Source: Cytobacillus oceanisediminis (GTDB taxonomy: Bacteria; Bacillota; Bacilli; Bacillales; Cytobacillaceae). Taken from it: a stretch of DNA of 64,000 bases. Below, in pieces: positions 17,519 to 26,272 of the stretch. The first letter of the stretch is position 1, and the number at the start of each line of letters is the position of its first letter. A program made the position numbers and the translations under genes. The stretch is from positions 1,605,501 through 1,669,500 of the forward strand of contig NZ_CP065511.1 of NCBI RefSeq assembly GCF_022811925.1. The letters run 5' to 3'. The notes beneath the pieces are model-generated. The model had not been told where the DNA came from. It ran no database searches and saw nothing but the letters and a program-made list of their open reading frames with translations.

Positions 17519-18390
17519 AAGCTTCATTGTCTTTTCATAAAGCAGTCGTTGGACTTCTGGTTATCTATTTATTAATTCCGCTTATAGGAACATTTTTGTT
17601 CTCGATCGCAGGTAAATGGGATCATACGATTTTACCTGAGAGTTATACAATGAAATGGTATATTGAATTATTTCAAGATGAACGCTTTTTTGATGCTTTT
17701 CAGCGAACGCTGTTTTTAATCGTGATGTCAGTAGGTCTTAGTATTGTTATCATGCTTCCAACGATCTTTATCATCACAGTATATTTCAGTAAGTGGGAAC
17801 GATTGCTTCAGGCAGCAGCAATGCTTCCATATGGAATACCTCCCATTGTTGGAGCTGTAGGATTAATCAAGTTATATTCTGATGGCCCAATTCCAATTGC
17901 CGGAACACCTTGGATATTAATTGGTGCTTACTTCATAACCATTCTGCCATTTATGTATCAAGGTATTCGCAACAGCCTACGAACACTTAATGCGGTACAG
18001 CTTGTTGATGCTGCCGAATTACTCGGTGCCACAAAGTTTCAGGCGTTCCGTACAGTAGTGTTTCCAAATATTATCTCTGGTATTTTAGTATCTACTTTAT
18101 TATCAGTCGCACTTTTGTTTAGTGAATTTGCTTTGGCTAATTTGCTTGTTGGAGGCAGATTTGAAACGCTGCAAATCTATCTTGCAGATAAACTGAATAG
18201 CAGCGGTCACTTAACAAGTGCAATTGTTATTACGTATTATTCCGTGATTTTGCTTTTAACGGGGACTGTATTAAAACTTACTTTTAAAAACGAAAAGAAT
18301 CCAGCCGAGTCAAAAAAGAGCCGCGTTCTTTCATTATTAAGAAAACAAAGCCGTGATAAAAAAATTGCATTAGAAGGTGAAAACTCATGA
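17515..18390 (+). CDS. ABC transporter permease subunit 2
   Basis: This is the second membrane subunit (PotC/PhnV-like), 291 residues with about six helices. The EAA-type loop reads DAAELLGATKFQAFRTVVFPNI, the surface that contacts the ATPase. The C-terminal tail after the last helix is short and basic. It overlaps both the preceding permease and the following ATPase gene by four bases, so subunits are made in step. Confidence 0.9.
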   Translation: MKASLSFHKAVVGLLVIYLLIPLIGTFLFSIAGKWDHTILPESYTMKWYIELFQDERFFDAFQRTLFLIVMSVGLSIVIMLPTIFIITVYFSKWERLLQAAAMLPYGIPPIVGAVGLIKLYSDGPIPIAGTPWILIGAYFITILPFMYQGIRNSLRTLNAVQLVDAAELLGATKFQAFRTVVFPNIISGILVSTLLSVALLFSEFALANLLVGGRFETLQIYLADKLNSSGHLTSAIVITYYSVILLLTGTVLKLTFKNEKNPAESKKSRVLSLLRKQSRDKKIALEGENS

Positions 18391-19400
18391 GCTATGTAAC
18401 CATCGATCAAGTAATTAAGAAGTATGATAATCAAGTGGTATTAAACGATATTTCTATTACCTTAAACAAAGGAGAATTTGCTACTTTGCTTGGGCAAAGC
18501 GGATGCGGAAAGAGCACATTGCTGCGTTCGATTGCAGGGCTTGAAGATGTTGATGCAGGAAAAATCTTAATTGATGGAAAAGACATTACAAACTTATCTC
18601 CGCGTCAGCGTGAAGTCGGGATGGTGTTTCAGTCATATGCTCTTTTCCCAAATATGAATGTTTTTGATAATATCGCATACGGCCTTAAAATGAAAAAGGT
18701 TAAAAATATAAAATCCAAAGTGGTAAAGATGATTGAGATGGTTGACTTAGCTGGAAAAGAAGAATCTTATCCTCACCAATTATCAGGCGGACAGCAGCAG
18801 CGGGTTGCTTTGGCTCGCGCGCTTGTTATGGAGCCGAAAGTACTGCTTTTAGATGAACCGTTAAGCGCATTGGATGCTAAAATTAGAAAAAGTTTGCAAA
18901 AAGAATTAAAGAGAATTCAAAAGGAATTAAACATTACTACCATTTTTGTAACACATGATCAGGAAGAAGCAATGACGATGTCTGATCGAATTTTTGTAAT
19001 GAATAAAGGAAATGTTGTACAATCCGGCTCTCCAACGGAAATTTATACATCTCCTGTCAATACATTTGTTGCAAATTTCATTGGGAATTATAATGTCTTT
19101 AAAATGGAAACGTTCTGTAAACTCGTTCGCAGCACGGAATTAAAAGGGGATGAAGTTGCCTTTCGACCTGAAGTGCTAAAACTGCTTCCTATTGGTGAAG
19201 AGAGCCTGGGTTTACAAGAGAATTGGCGGCTTAAAGGAGTTATTAAAGATGTCTCCATGAAAGGCAATGTATTAAGATATGAAGTCGAATCAGAGGATTC
19301 TTCTTTCCATGTAGATGATCTTCACCACCGAGGGGCAATGCTTGAACAAGGAACACCCATTCAAATTATTTTACCAAAGAAAGAATGCCTTATTCTATAA
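18387..19400 (+). CDS. ABC transporter ATP-binding protein
   Basis: This is the energising subunit of the importer. It has Walker A GQSGCGKST, signature LSGGQQQRVALARA, Walker B VLLLDEPLSALD and the switch His in FVTHDQEEAMTMSDRI. Residues after about 240 form a TOBE-type regulatory domain, as in PotA/FbpC/PhnT proteins. It completes a binding protein, two permeases and one ATPase set. The TTATCAGGCGG signature region and codon use look like its neighbours. Confidence 0.92.
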   Translation: MSYVTIDQVIKKYDNQVVLNDISITLNKGEFATLLGQSGCGKSTLLRSIAGLEDVDAGKILIDGKDITNLSPRQREVGMVFQSYALFPNMNVFDNIAYGLKMKKVKNIKSKVVKMIEMVDLAGKEESYPHQLSGGQQQRVALARALVMEPKVLLLDEPLSALDAKIRKSLQKELKRIQKELNITTIFVTHDQEEAMTMSDRIFVMNKGNVVQSGSPTEIYTSPVNTFVANFIGNYNVFKMETFCKLVRSTELKGDEVAFRPEVLKLLPIGEESLGLQENWRLKGVIKDVSMKGNVLRYEVESEDSSFHVDDLHHRGAMLEQGTPIQIILPKKECLIL

Positions 19401-19424
19401 ATAATTTTTCTTGGAGGATGAGCT

Positions 19425-20207
19425 ATGTCCGTTTTGCCTGAAGAAAGGAAAAATGAAATATTAAAAGAACTTAAGAAGACTGGAAAAGTAAAAGTCGTGG
19501 AGTTAGTTGAGCAATTTCAGGTTTCTGAAGAAACGATTCGACGCGATTTGATGATCTTAGAGGAAAAAGGATTATTAAAAAGGGTTTACGGAGGAGCGAT
19601 TCATGCCGTTTTTCAATCTGAAGAGCCCCCTTTTCTCCAGCGTACTACTGTGAATCAAGATGCGAAAGTGAAGGTTGGCAAAAAAGCTGTGGAACTCATT
19701 TCTGACGGAGATGTGATTTCCATTGATGTGGGAACAACCATGCTCGAATTTGCTAAGCAGATTGAAAAGAAAAAGGATATTACCATTATCACCAATTCTC
19801 TTCCTGTATCATCCGTGTTGACGGAATCTATCAATCAAAATATGTTCACAGGTCAAGTGTTATTGCTTGGCGGACAAATTGATCCAAAGCACCAATCGAT
19901 TTGTGGAAGTTTTACTGAACAAATGCTGAATCAATTTAATATCGATAAAGCTTTCATCTCAGCGGGCGGTTTTTCTATTCAAAAAGGAGTTAGTAATTAT
20001 CATTTACATGAAACTTTGGTTTCTCGCAAGATGGTTGAAGTATCTAAGCAAGTGATATTGCTAACGGATTCCTCCAAAATTGGCGTTGATACTTTTAGTA
20101 AAGTTTGTCCTTTAGAAAAAATTGATGTAGTTGTCTGTGAACACCCTTTTCCAGAGGTATGGAAGGATCATCAAGAATTAGGGAAGATGAATTGGATTCA
20201 AGCTTGA
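19425..20207 (+). CDS. DeoR/GlpR-family transcriptional regulator
   Basis: This is a DNA-binding repressor of the DeoR class, 260 residues. The N-terminal helix-turn-helix is EERKNEILKELKK followed by VSEETIRRDLMILEEKGLL. The effector domain has the DeoR sugar-phosphate isomerase-like fold (ISIDVGTTMLEFAKQ, ITNSLPVSSVL, LLGGQIDPKHQSICG). It sits 24 bp after the ATPase gene with TTGGAGGATG as ribosome site, so it belongs to the operon. DeoR members usually sense a phosphorylated intermediate, which would fit a product of the imported phospho-compound; that is inference. Confidence 0.9.
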   Translation: MSVLPEERKNEILKELKKTGKVKVVELVEQFQVSEETIRRDLMILEEKGLLKRVYGGAIHAVFQSEEPPFLQRTTVNQDAKVKVGKKAVELISDGDVISIDVGTTMLEFAKQIEKKKDITIITNSLPVSSVLTESINQNMFTGQVLLLGGQIDPKHQSICGSFTEQMLNQFNIDKAFISAGGFSIQKGVSNYHLHETLVSRKMVEVSKQVILLTDSSKIGVDTFSKVCPLEKIDVVVCEHPFPEVWKDHQELGKMNWIQA

Positions 20208-20261
20208 TCCATGTCCTCCCTTTAAGTAGAGAAGTATGCTTAAGCAAAGGAGCATTATTTT

Positions 20262-21134
20262 ATGAGTTTTATTGCAATAGATTTAGATGGAACATTATTG
20301 AACGACCAGAATGAAATTAGTGAAGAAAATATAAAGGCGATTCAATCCGCTCAAGAAAAAGGTTTTGAAGTAGTGATTTCAACAGGGCGTGCCTATTTTG
20401 ATGTTCAAATGATTTGCGAAAAAGCTGGAATATCTCCGTTTGTCATCGGGACAAATGGAGCAACCATTCATGCGAAAAATGGAGAATGTATTTCCTCTAT
20501 TGCTCTAGCGAAAGATTGTGTTGAATCTATTCTTCAATGGCTGGATGAACGAAATTATTATTACGAGGTGTTTACGGATCAAGCAATTTATGCACCTAAA
20601 AAAAGAAGACAGGATTTCTATAATGAGATTCATAGTTTGAAAAGCTCGGATTTAGATAAGGATATGAAAGAATTGGTTGCAGAAGCGGAGAGGCAATTTG
20701 ATCAGTTTGGATATGTAATCGTTGAAAGCTACCAGGATATTCTAGATCAAGCGGAAGAATTCAATAATATTTTGGCATGTTCTTTTGACAAAATGAAATT
20801 GGAGGAAGCATGGAATCAATTTAGGATGAATGGTGAGTTAATGGTTGTTTCATCTGCCAATCATAACATTGAAATTACGAATAAAAGAGCAACAAAAGGA
20901 ATGGCCCTTGAAAAATTGGCGTTCATGCTGAATGGCACCTTAGAGCGGGCTATGGCCATAGGAGACAGCAACAATGATATATCCATGTTCGAAAAAGTTG
21001 GATACAATGTGGCGATGGGAAATGCGAAAGATGAGATCAAAGCGGTTTGTACAATGACAACCCTTTCGAACGTTGAGAATGGGGTAGCGTATGCAATCAG
21101 TCGATATATGGAAAGTTTTGCTGCTGCAAAATAG
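20262..21134 (+). CDS. Cof-type HAD-IIB phosphatase
   Basis: This is a cytoplasmic phosphatase of the haloacid dehalogenase superfamily. It has catalytic motif I AIDLDGTLLND, motif II STGR, a C2B cap in the middle, motif III Lys in TKGMALEKL and motif IV GDSNNDISMF. Members dephosphorylate sugar phosphates, flavin precursors and similar metabolites. It lies 54 bp after the DeoR gene with AAAGGAGC, so it could be the last gene of the phospho-compound uptake operon. It is not the same protein as the HAD enzyme at 28386-29204. Confidence 0.88.
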   Translation: MSFIAIDLDGTLLNDQNEISEENIKAIQSAQEKGFEVVISTGRAYFDVQMICEKAGISPFVIGTNGATIHAKNGECISSIALAKDCVESILQWLDERNYYYEVFTDQAIYAPKKRRQDFYNEIHSLKSSDLDKDMKELVAEAERQFDQFGYVIVESYQDILDQAEEFNNILACSFDKMKLEEAWNQFRMNGELMVVSSANHNIEITNKRATKGMALEKLAFMLNGTLERAMAIGDSNNDISMFEKVGYNVAMGNAKDEIKAVCTMTTLSNVENGVAYAISRYMESFAAAK

Positions 21135-21163
21135 ATGTCAATGCCGGAAGGAGAGAACTAGAT

Positions 21164-21493
21164 ATGGCATGGATCTATCTTATCATGGCAGGGCTTTTAG
21201 AAATTGTTTGGGTAATCGGTCTTAAATATTCACATGGATTTACCATCCTGATCCCTAGTATCATAACAGTTGCGTTAATACTCTTAAGCTTCTTTTTACT
21301 TTCAAAATCGTTCCATTCCGTTCCTTTAGGAACTGGCTACTCCGTTTTTACTGGATTAGGAACGGTGGGAACAGTCGCAGCCGGGATGCTTTTTTGGGGA
21401 GAGACTATTAATCTATTGAAACTATTTTTTGTCGCGTTAATGATCGCAGGGATCATTGGACTAAAAATAAGCCAGGCGAAACCTAAAACATGA
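21164..21493 (+). CDS. SMR-family transporter subunit (Gdx/SugE-like)
   Basis: This is a four-helix small multidrug resistance protein, 109 residues. The first helix has the essential Glu in GLLEIVWVIGLKYSHGF, and the KYSHGF ending is like the guanidinium exporter Gdx (SugE). It is followed 45 bp later by a second SMR gene. Paired SMR proteins such as YkkC/YkkD work as heterodimers that export guanidinium or cations. The gap to the upstream HAD gene is only 29 bp, leaving no room for a guanidine riboswitch. Confidence 0.88.
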   Translation: MAWIYLIMAGLLEIVWVIGLKYSHGFTILIPSIITVALILLSFFLLSKSFHSVPLGTGYSVFTGLGTVGTVAAGMLFWGETINLLKLFFVALMIAGIIGLKISQAKPKT

Positions 21494-21538
21494 AAGGAAG
21501 TATATGATAGGTAAAGGGTTAGGTGAGGTGATGATTAT

Positions 21539-21859
21539 ATGGATTGGTTTTTTCTTCTTATTGCCGGCATTGCCGAGATTGGAAGTGTGATCAGTCTGAA
21601 GCGTGCAGATGGGTTTAAAAAATGGCCTTCTACGGTCAGTTGTCTTGTTTGCGGAAGTTTAAGCTTTTATTTTCTTTCTTTGTCAGTAACATCCCTTCCA
21701 GTGGGGACTGCTTATGCAATATGGACTGGCATAGGCGCTGTCGGCAGTGTTTTAGCCGGCATGATCCTCTTTAATGAACCTAGAAGTTTAAGGTCAACGA
21801 TATGGATTATGTGTATTATTGCAGGAGCTGTCGGTGTTAAAATAACTTCAGGGCATTAA
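21539..21859 (+). CDS. SMR-family transporter subunit, partner
   Basis: This is the second four-helix SMR protein (106 residues), with Glu in the first helix ([19 protein letters not shown]) and a [20 protein letters not shown] motif in helix 3. It probably pairs with the protein encoded just upstream in an antiparallel heterodimer. The ribosome site is GAGGTG. It lies 26 bp before D-serine dehydratase, so the three may be one unit. Confidence 0.88.
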   Translation: MDWFFLLIAGIAEIGSVISLKRADGFKKWPSTVSCLVCGSLSFYFLSLSVTSLPVGTAYAIWTGIGAVGSVLAGMILFNEPRSLRSTIWIMCIIAGAVGVKITSGH

Positions 21860-21885
21860 GGTCCCGTTTGGAGGGGAGAAGAGAG

Positions 21886-23250
21886 ATGAAATCGATTCAA
21901 GATTGGATAAAAGAATATCCTTTAATAGGCGAGTTGGCAGCTGTAAAGGAGGTATTTTGGGCAAACCCGAAAAAGGAACCATTTCAAACAGGAGTTAAGA
22001 AACTTCCGCTTAATGAGAATGATGTAAAAGATGCAGAGGAAAGGCTGAAGCGTTTTGCTTCTTACATCGCAAAGGTTTTTCCGGAAACTAGAAAACATGG
22101 AGGTATCATTGAATCTCCTATTGTCTCTATTCCGGCGATGCGTCAAAAATTATCACAGTTGTATGATCATCCATTAGAAGGGGAATTTTTGCTGAAATGT
22201 GACAGTCATCTTCCGATTTCAGGTTCCATTAAAGCACGCGGCGGCATTTACGAAGTATTGAAACACGCAGAAACATTGGCGATTCAACATGGTTTATTAT
22301 CAATAGAGGATGATTATTCGATCCTTGATAAGGAGAAATTCAGAAACTTCTTTTCCGAATACTCCATTGCCGTCGGATCTACGGGCAATTTAGGGTTAAG
22401 TATAGGCATAATGAGTGCCAAATTAGGTTTTAAAGTAACAGTCCATATGTCTGCAGATGCAAAGGAATGGAAGAAAGATCTCCTTAAAAGCAAAGGAGTA
22501 ACGGTGATCGAATATAAGGAAGATTACAGCAAAGCGGTCGAAGAGGGGCGCAAACAGGCTGATAGTGATCCGAATTGCTACTTCATTGACGACGAGAACT
22601 CTCGCGATTTGTTTTTAGGATATGCAGTGGCAGCCATTCGCTTAAAAAAACAATTAGAAGATCTGAATGTTACAGTAGATGAAAACCATCCGCTATTTGT
22701 TTACCTTCCATGCGGAGTAGGCGGCGGACCGGGGGGAGTCGCTTTTGGTTTAAAATTAATGTATCAAGATCAAGTACATTGCTTCTTTGCAGAACCTACT
22801 CATTCTCCATGTATGCTGCTTGGACTCGTAACAGGAATGCATGATAAAGTATCGGTCCAAGACTTTGGAATTGACAACATCACATCAGCTGACGGCCTTG
22901 CCGTTGGAAGACCATCAGGATTCGTTGGTCAAACGATTGAGCCTTTATTAAGCGGAAGCTATACGGTAAGTGATCATGAATTATTTAAACTATTAAGCGC
23001 ATTGGCCGATACAGAAAATATTCATCTTGAGCCTTCCGCATTGGCAGGTGTAATAGGTCCAGTAAAGTTATCGACTGAGAAGCAAGGGAAAGAATATGTA
23101 CAAAATCATAACTTAAAAGATCAAATGAAAAATGCTGTCCATCTCATGTGGGCGACTGGCGGCAGTATGGTTCCGAAAGAAATAATGGACGAATATTATA
23201 AAAAAGGAGCAGAGATATTATTCAAAAGGAGTCAGAATCTATCACCCTGA
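21886..23250 (+). CDS. dsdA: D-serine ammonia-lyase (D-serine dehydratase)
   Basis: This PLP enzyme converts D-serine to pyruvate and ammonia in the cytoplasm. The PLP Lys is K116 in SGSIKARGG, close to the position in E. coli DsdA, and the phosphate-binding glycine loop is [24 protein letters not shown] and the C-terminal [10 protein letters not shown] are also family hallmarks. Its 454 residues are normal. The ATG at 21886 follows GGAGGGGAGAA; an in-frame TTG just upstream is part of this ribosome site. It lies directly downstream of two SMR exporter genes, an unusual pairing. There is no dsdC or dsdX nearby. Confidence 0.93.
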   Translation: MKSIQDWIKEYPLIGELAAVKEVFWANPKKEPFQTGVKKLPLNENDVKDAEERLKRFASYIAKVFPETRKHGGIIESPIVSIPAMRQKLSQLYDHPLEGEFLLKCDSHLPISGSIKARGGIYEVLKHAETLAIQHGLLSIEDDYSILDKEKFRNFFSEYSIAVGSTGNLGLSIGIMSAKLGFKVTVHMSADAKEWKKDLLKSKGVTVIEYKEDYSKAVEEGRKQADSDPNCYFIDDENSRDLFLGYAVAAIRLKKQLEDLNVTVDENHPLFVYLPCGVGGGPGGVAFGLKLMYQDQVHCFFAEPTHSPCMLLGLVTGMHDKVSVQDFGIDNITSADGLAVGRPSGFVGQTIEPLLSGSYTVSDHELFKLLSALADTENIHLEPSALAGVIGPVKLSTEKQGKEYVQNHNLKDQMKNAVHLMWATGGSMVPKEIMDEYYKKGAEILFKRSQNLSP

Positions 23251-23289
23251 ATACAGAAATTTAACCTGCTCCTTATAAAACAAACTTAT

Positions 23290-23320
23290 GAACTCGTCAA
23301 TCGGCGAGTTCTATTTTTTT
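23290..23320 (+). terminator. Terminator after dsdA
   Basis: GAACTCG (23290-23296) and CGAGTTC (23305-23311) form a stem followed by a run of T. Confidence 0.8.
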
Positions 23321-23445
23321 TGAAACATTACCATTTATGTTAACCGTTTTTGATATGCCACTAGGATCCATAATGAAATACCTATTTAATAACAGGAATT
23401 CCTATTTTATATGTATGACGATGGCTGCTTGCATTATTAAACAAT

Positions 23446-23478
23446 AAAAAAGCAAACGGAAACGGATCCGTTTGCTTT
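23446..23478 (-). terminator. Terminator of yajQ
   Basis: An 11-bp stem, AAAGCAAACGG (23449-23459) with CCGTTTGCTTT (23468-23478), lies next to a T-run on the minus strand, immediately after the yajQ stop. Confidence 0.85.
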
Positions 23479-23483
23479 AGGAT

Positions 23484-23975
23484 TTAACGATAGTTAACGA
23501 ACTGGACATCAACAGTCAAATCAGCCTCTTTAACTGCAGCTATAATCTTCTGAAGATCATCGCGGTTTTTGCCGGTTACACGGACCTGATCATCCTGAAC
23601 CTGGCTCTTCACCTTTAAACCGCTGTTTTTAATAAGGGTATTAATCTTCTTGGCATTTTCTTTATCAATTCCCTGAACAAGCTTTGCTCTTTGGCGTACT
23701 GTTCCGCCTGATGCCCCTTCAATTTTGCTGTAATCAAGATTTTTTACAGGAATGCCCCTTTTTATCAATTTACCCAATAAAACATCTTTAAGCTGTTCCA
23801 GTTTAAATTCGTCATCAGATAGAAGCACGAGCTCTTCTTTATCCAGCTTTATATCACTTTTGCTGCCTTTAAAGTCATAGCGGGTGGAGATTTCCTTCAT
23901 GGCAATATTAATGGCATTGGTTACTTCAGAAAAGTCAACTTTGGATACAATATCAAATGAGCTTTCTTTAGACAT
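23484..23975 (-). CDS. yajQ: YajQ-family nucleotide-binding protein (UPF0234, YitK)
   Basis: This is a cytoplasmic protein of 163 residues with two RNP-like folds. It is identified by [32 protein letters not shown] and [19 protein letters not shown]. Family members bind nucleotides, and some bind cyclic di-GMP and act on gene expression. In B. subtilis the orthologue is yitK, next to yitL as here. AGGAGG lies before the ATG and a sigma-A-like promoter is upstream. Single-gene transcription unit with its own terminator. Confidence 0.93.
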   Translation of the reverse strand: MSKESSFDIVSKVDFSEVTNAINIAMKEISTRYDFKGSKSDIKLDKEELVLLSDDEFKLEQLKDVLLGKLIKRGIPVKNLDYSKIEGASGGTVRQRAKLVQGIDKENAKKINTLIKNSGLKVKSQVQDDQVRVTGKNRDDLQKIIAAVKEADLTVDVQFVNYR

Positions 23976-24021
23976 GACAGCCTCCTTGGAGATAACATTT
24001 TAAGTTTCACTTCTTGTCCTT

Positions 24022-24050
24022 ATTATAGTAAAATATAGCAGTTCAAACAA
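24022..24050 (-). promoter_or_regulatory. Sigma-A-like promoter of yajQ
   Basis: On the minus strand, TTGTTT (24050-24045) and TATAAT (24027-24022) are spaced by 17 bp, about 45 bp before the start codon. Confidence 0.6.
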
Positions 24051-24133
24051 CTTTAGGAGTTATGTGATCTTAATTGGGAAAGATTTAATATAATGAATAT
24101 TTGTTTACTGGAAACTAAGAAGGAGGAAAAGGG

Positions 24134-24997
24134 ATGGCTTTAGAAGAGAATTTAGGCCGTGCTGCTAAGCTGATTGTTTCAAGGGAAGCGGCATTTGGCT
24201 ATTTTTTGACGGATGGAGAGGAAGATGTTCTTCTTCATCAGAACGAGACGGATGAAAAGCTGGAAGAAGGACAGGAAGTCGAGGCTTTCCTTTATATGGA
24301 CTCACAGGGAAGAATCGCAGCAACGACAGTGATTCCGGAGGTTCAGGTTGGCACATATGGATGGGCGCAAGTAAGTGATGTAAAGCCCGGCATCGGTGTA
24401 TTCATCAACATTGGCATTCAGAAGGACATGCTCCTTGGGGAGGAGGATCTGCCTGTACATGAAGCCGTCTGGCCGATTGAAGGAGATAGATTATACATTA
24501 CGCTCCGTGTGAATAAGAATAACAGAATTTATGTAAAAATGGCTACTGATCCTGTGATTACAGATATATCACTAAAAGCAGCCAAAAGCGATTTTAATAA
24601 GAATATCCACGGACATATATATAGAACTGCAAAGGTTGGGAGCTGGATTTATACAGCTGAGGGCTTTAAAGGCTTTATCCATGAATCCCAGCGCAAAAGG
24701 GAGCCCCGTCTTGGCGAAAAAATTGAAGGGCGAATTGTTGATGTGAAAGAAGACGGAACAGTGAATGTTTCTCTTATCCCAAGAAAACATGAGGTACTGG
24801 ACGATGATTCCGAAAAAATCCTATCTTATCTTGAAAGCCGCAATGGTGCAATGCCATTTGGCGATAAAAGCGCGCCAGAAGATATACAGGAGCGTTTTCA
24901 GCTAAGCAAAGCTTCTTTTAAAAGGGCTTTGGGCAGGCTTATGAAGGAAGGCAAGGTTTATCAGGAAGAAGGATGGACATATATAAAGAAAGACTAA
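24134..24997 (+). CDS. cvfB: S1-domain RNA-binding protein CvfB (YitL)
   Basis: This is an RNA-binding protein of 287 residues with tandem S1-like domains and a C-terminal winged helix, as in S. aureus CvfB, which influences virulence and RNA turnover. Visible are GTYGWAQVSDVKPGIGVFINIGIQ, EGFKGFIHESQR with EGRIVDVKEDGTVNVSLIP, and the winged helix at about 225-285 (EDIQERFQLSKASFKRALGRLM). AAGGAGGAAAAGGG precedes the ATG. It is read divergently from yajQ, as in B. subtilis yitK-yitL. Confidence 0.92.
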   Translation: MALEENLGRAAKLIVSREAAFGYFLTDGEEDVLLHQNETDEKLEEGQEVEAFLYMDSQGRIAATTVIPEVQVGTYGWAQVSDVKPGIGVFINIGIQKDMLLGEEDLPVHEAVWPIEGDRLYITLRVNKNNRIYVKMATDPVITDISLKAAKSDFNKNIHGHIYRTAKVGSWIYTAEGFKGFIHESQRKREPRLGEKIEGRIVDVKEDGTVNVSLIPRKHEVLDDDSEKILSYLESRNGAMPFGDKSAPEDIQERFQLSKASFKRALGRLMKEGKVYQEEGWTYIKKD

Positions 24998-25020
24998 TTC
25001 ACTCGAATAACAATCTAAAG

Positions 25021-25050
25021 CGGACAAGCTATTGCTTGCCCGTTTTATTA
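25021..25050 (+). terminator. Terminator after cvfB
   Basis: CGGACAAGC pairs with GCTTGCCCG apart from one mismatch, around TATT, followed by TTTTATTATT. Confidence 0.75.
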
Positions 25051-25182
25051 TTATAAATGGTCTGTCTTTTTGGAATATTGGTTTTTCCCGGCTTTGCGGT
25101 TTTTCTCCCGCATCATATTTTTTTCGTGAAGAAGCGCATTATTGTCTTTTGCTTTTTTATCATTATCGGAAGTATGCGGCAT
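25051..25182 (-). CDS. Small basic protein, DUF3941-like
   Basis: This is a 43-residue hydrophilic protein beginning PHTSDNDKKAKDNNALLHEK and ending KKTDHL. It fits the short DUF3941 proteins found in Bacillus, whose function is unknown. AAAGGAG lies 10 bases before the ATG on the minus strand. The charged, Asn/Lys-rich composition suggests a soluble or nucleic-acid-associated protein, perhaps in spores, but that is a guess. The stop codon directly abuts the cvfB terminator. Confidence 0.75.
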   Translation of the reverse strand: MPHTSDNDKKAKDNNALLHEKNMMREKNRKAGKNQYSKKTDHL

Positions 25183-25290
25183 AATAAAAATACTCCTTTC
25201 ATACTGATAGGTTTATCCTTCAGAATATAACTGAAGTACAATCATATTGTCTGTCAGAATGAAATGGAGTATGTATTCTTCACTTAAGGT

Positions 25291-26145
25291 TTATTTTTGC
25301 TTTTGGTAGAAAATTGCAATTGTTCCTGGACCCGTATGAGACCCGATTGCAGAGCCTATGGATGTAATATAGACTTCTTTGGCTTTAAGCTCTTCCAGGA
25401 TTAATTTTTGCATTTCAAGAGCTGTGTCTTCATCATCAGCATGGCTGATGCCGACAGTCTGATTCTCAAACGCAGTCCCATTTTCTTTCATCAGTTCAAT
25501 AACGCGGCGAAGAAGCTTTTTCTTGCCGCGCAGTTTCTCAATCGGTACAAGTTTGCCATCTTCTACTGTTAAAAGAGGTTTAATGTTCAAAAGTCCGCCT
25601 AGAAATGCGGAAGCTTTAGAAACACGGCCGCCTTTTGCCAGATATTCGAGATCATTTACAGTGAATAAACTCTCGAGATGCTGGCAGCGAAATTCGATAT
25701 CTTTCTGGATGTCGACCTTGGATGAGCCTGATTGAGCTTTAGCAGCAGCAGCCTTCACAATTAATCCATATCCCAATGAAGCAGCCTTGGAATCGATAAT
25801 GGATAATTTGAAATCCGGGTATTTCTCTTTTACCTGCTCCAAAATCATTACAGCAGTCTGGTATGTACCTGAAAGTCCGGAGGAAAAAGAAATATAAATG
25901 CCGTCTTCATTTTGTTCTGCCATTTTCATGAACGTTTCCTCAAAAAGGAGAGGGGATACCTGAGATGTTTTAGGCACCTGGCCTTCACGTATAGCATCAT
26001 AAACATCCTTAGGTTCTATGGTGACTAAATCTTCAAATTCTGTATCATTCAGTTGAACCTTTAATGGAAAAAGTGTGACGCCATTTTCTTCATAGAAGCT
26101 TAGCGGCAGATCACACGCACTGTCAGCTAGAATTTTTACTGACAT
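25291..26145 (-). CDS. yitS: DegV-family fatty-acid-binding protein (YitS)
   Basis: This is a 284-residue DegV/EDD-fold protein. Related proteins such as FakB bind fatty acids and present them to the kinase FakA. Motifs: KILADSACDLP at the start, VPKTSQVSP (lipid-binding TSQPS-like loop), ISFSSGLSGTYQTA, and GGRVSKASAFLGGLLNIKPLL. C-terminal IGSAIGSHTGPGT is the second ligand loop. It is divergent from yitT, the same order as in B. subtilis yitS-yitT. No fakA-like gene is in the window. Confidence 0.92.
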   Translation of the reverse strand: MSVKILADSACDLPLSFYEENGVTLFPLKVQLNDTEFEDLVTIEPKDVYDAIREGQVPKTSQVSPLLFEETFMKMAEQNEDGIYISFSSGLSGTYQTAVMILEQVKEKYPDFKLSIIDSKAASLGYGLIVKAAAAKAQSGSSKVDIQKDIEFRCQHLESLFTVNDLEYLAKGGRVSKASAFLGGLLNIKPLLTVEDGKLVPIEKLRGKKKLLRRVIELMKENGTAFENQTVGISHADDEDTALEMQKLILEELKAKEVYITSIGSAIGSHTGPGTIAIFYQKQK

Positions 26146-26206
26146 TTTCTTTCACCTGCTTTCAAACTATATGAATTAAGTTTATAGAAATCAAGGAGAA
26201 AAAACA

Positions 26207-26257
26207 ATGAATTGTGTTGAAAATGACACTGACTGGGTAAAGAAAATAATAAGATAA
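26207..26257 (+). CDS. Possible 16-residue leader peptide before yitT
   Basis: An ATG with AAGGAG eight bases upstream opens a 16-codon frame (MNCVENDTDWVKKIIR) ending 15 bp before the yitT start codon. It has a better-spaced ribosome site than many real genes here. It could be a translated leader or a chance frame. There is no clear attenuator hairpin beside it. Confidence 0.3.
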   Translation: MNCVENDTDWVKKIIR

Positions 26258-26272
26258 TTCAGGGGGTAAAAA

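Noticed and set aside
21135..21163. Guanidine riboswitch before the SMR pair
   Set aside because: The gap to the upstream gene is only 29 bp, too short for the ykkC aptamer, and no core sequence is visible.
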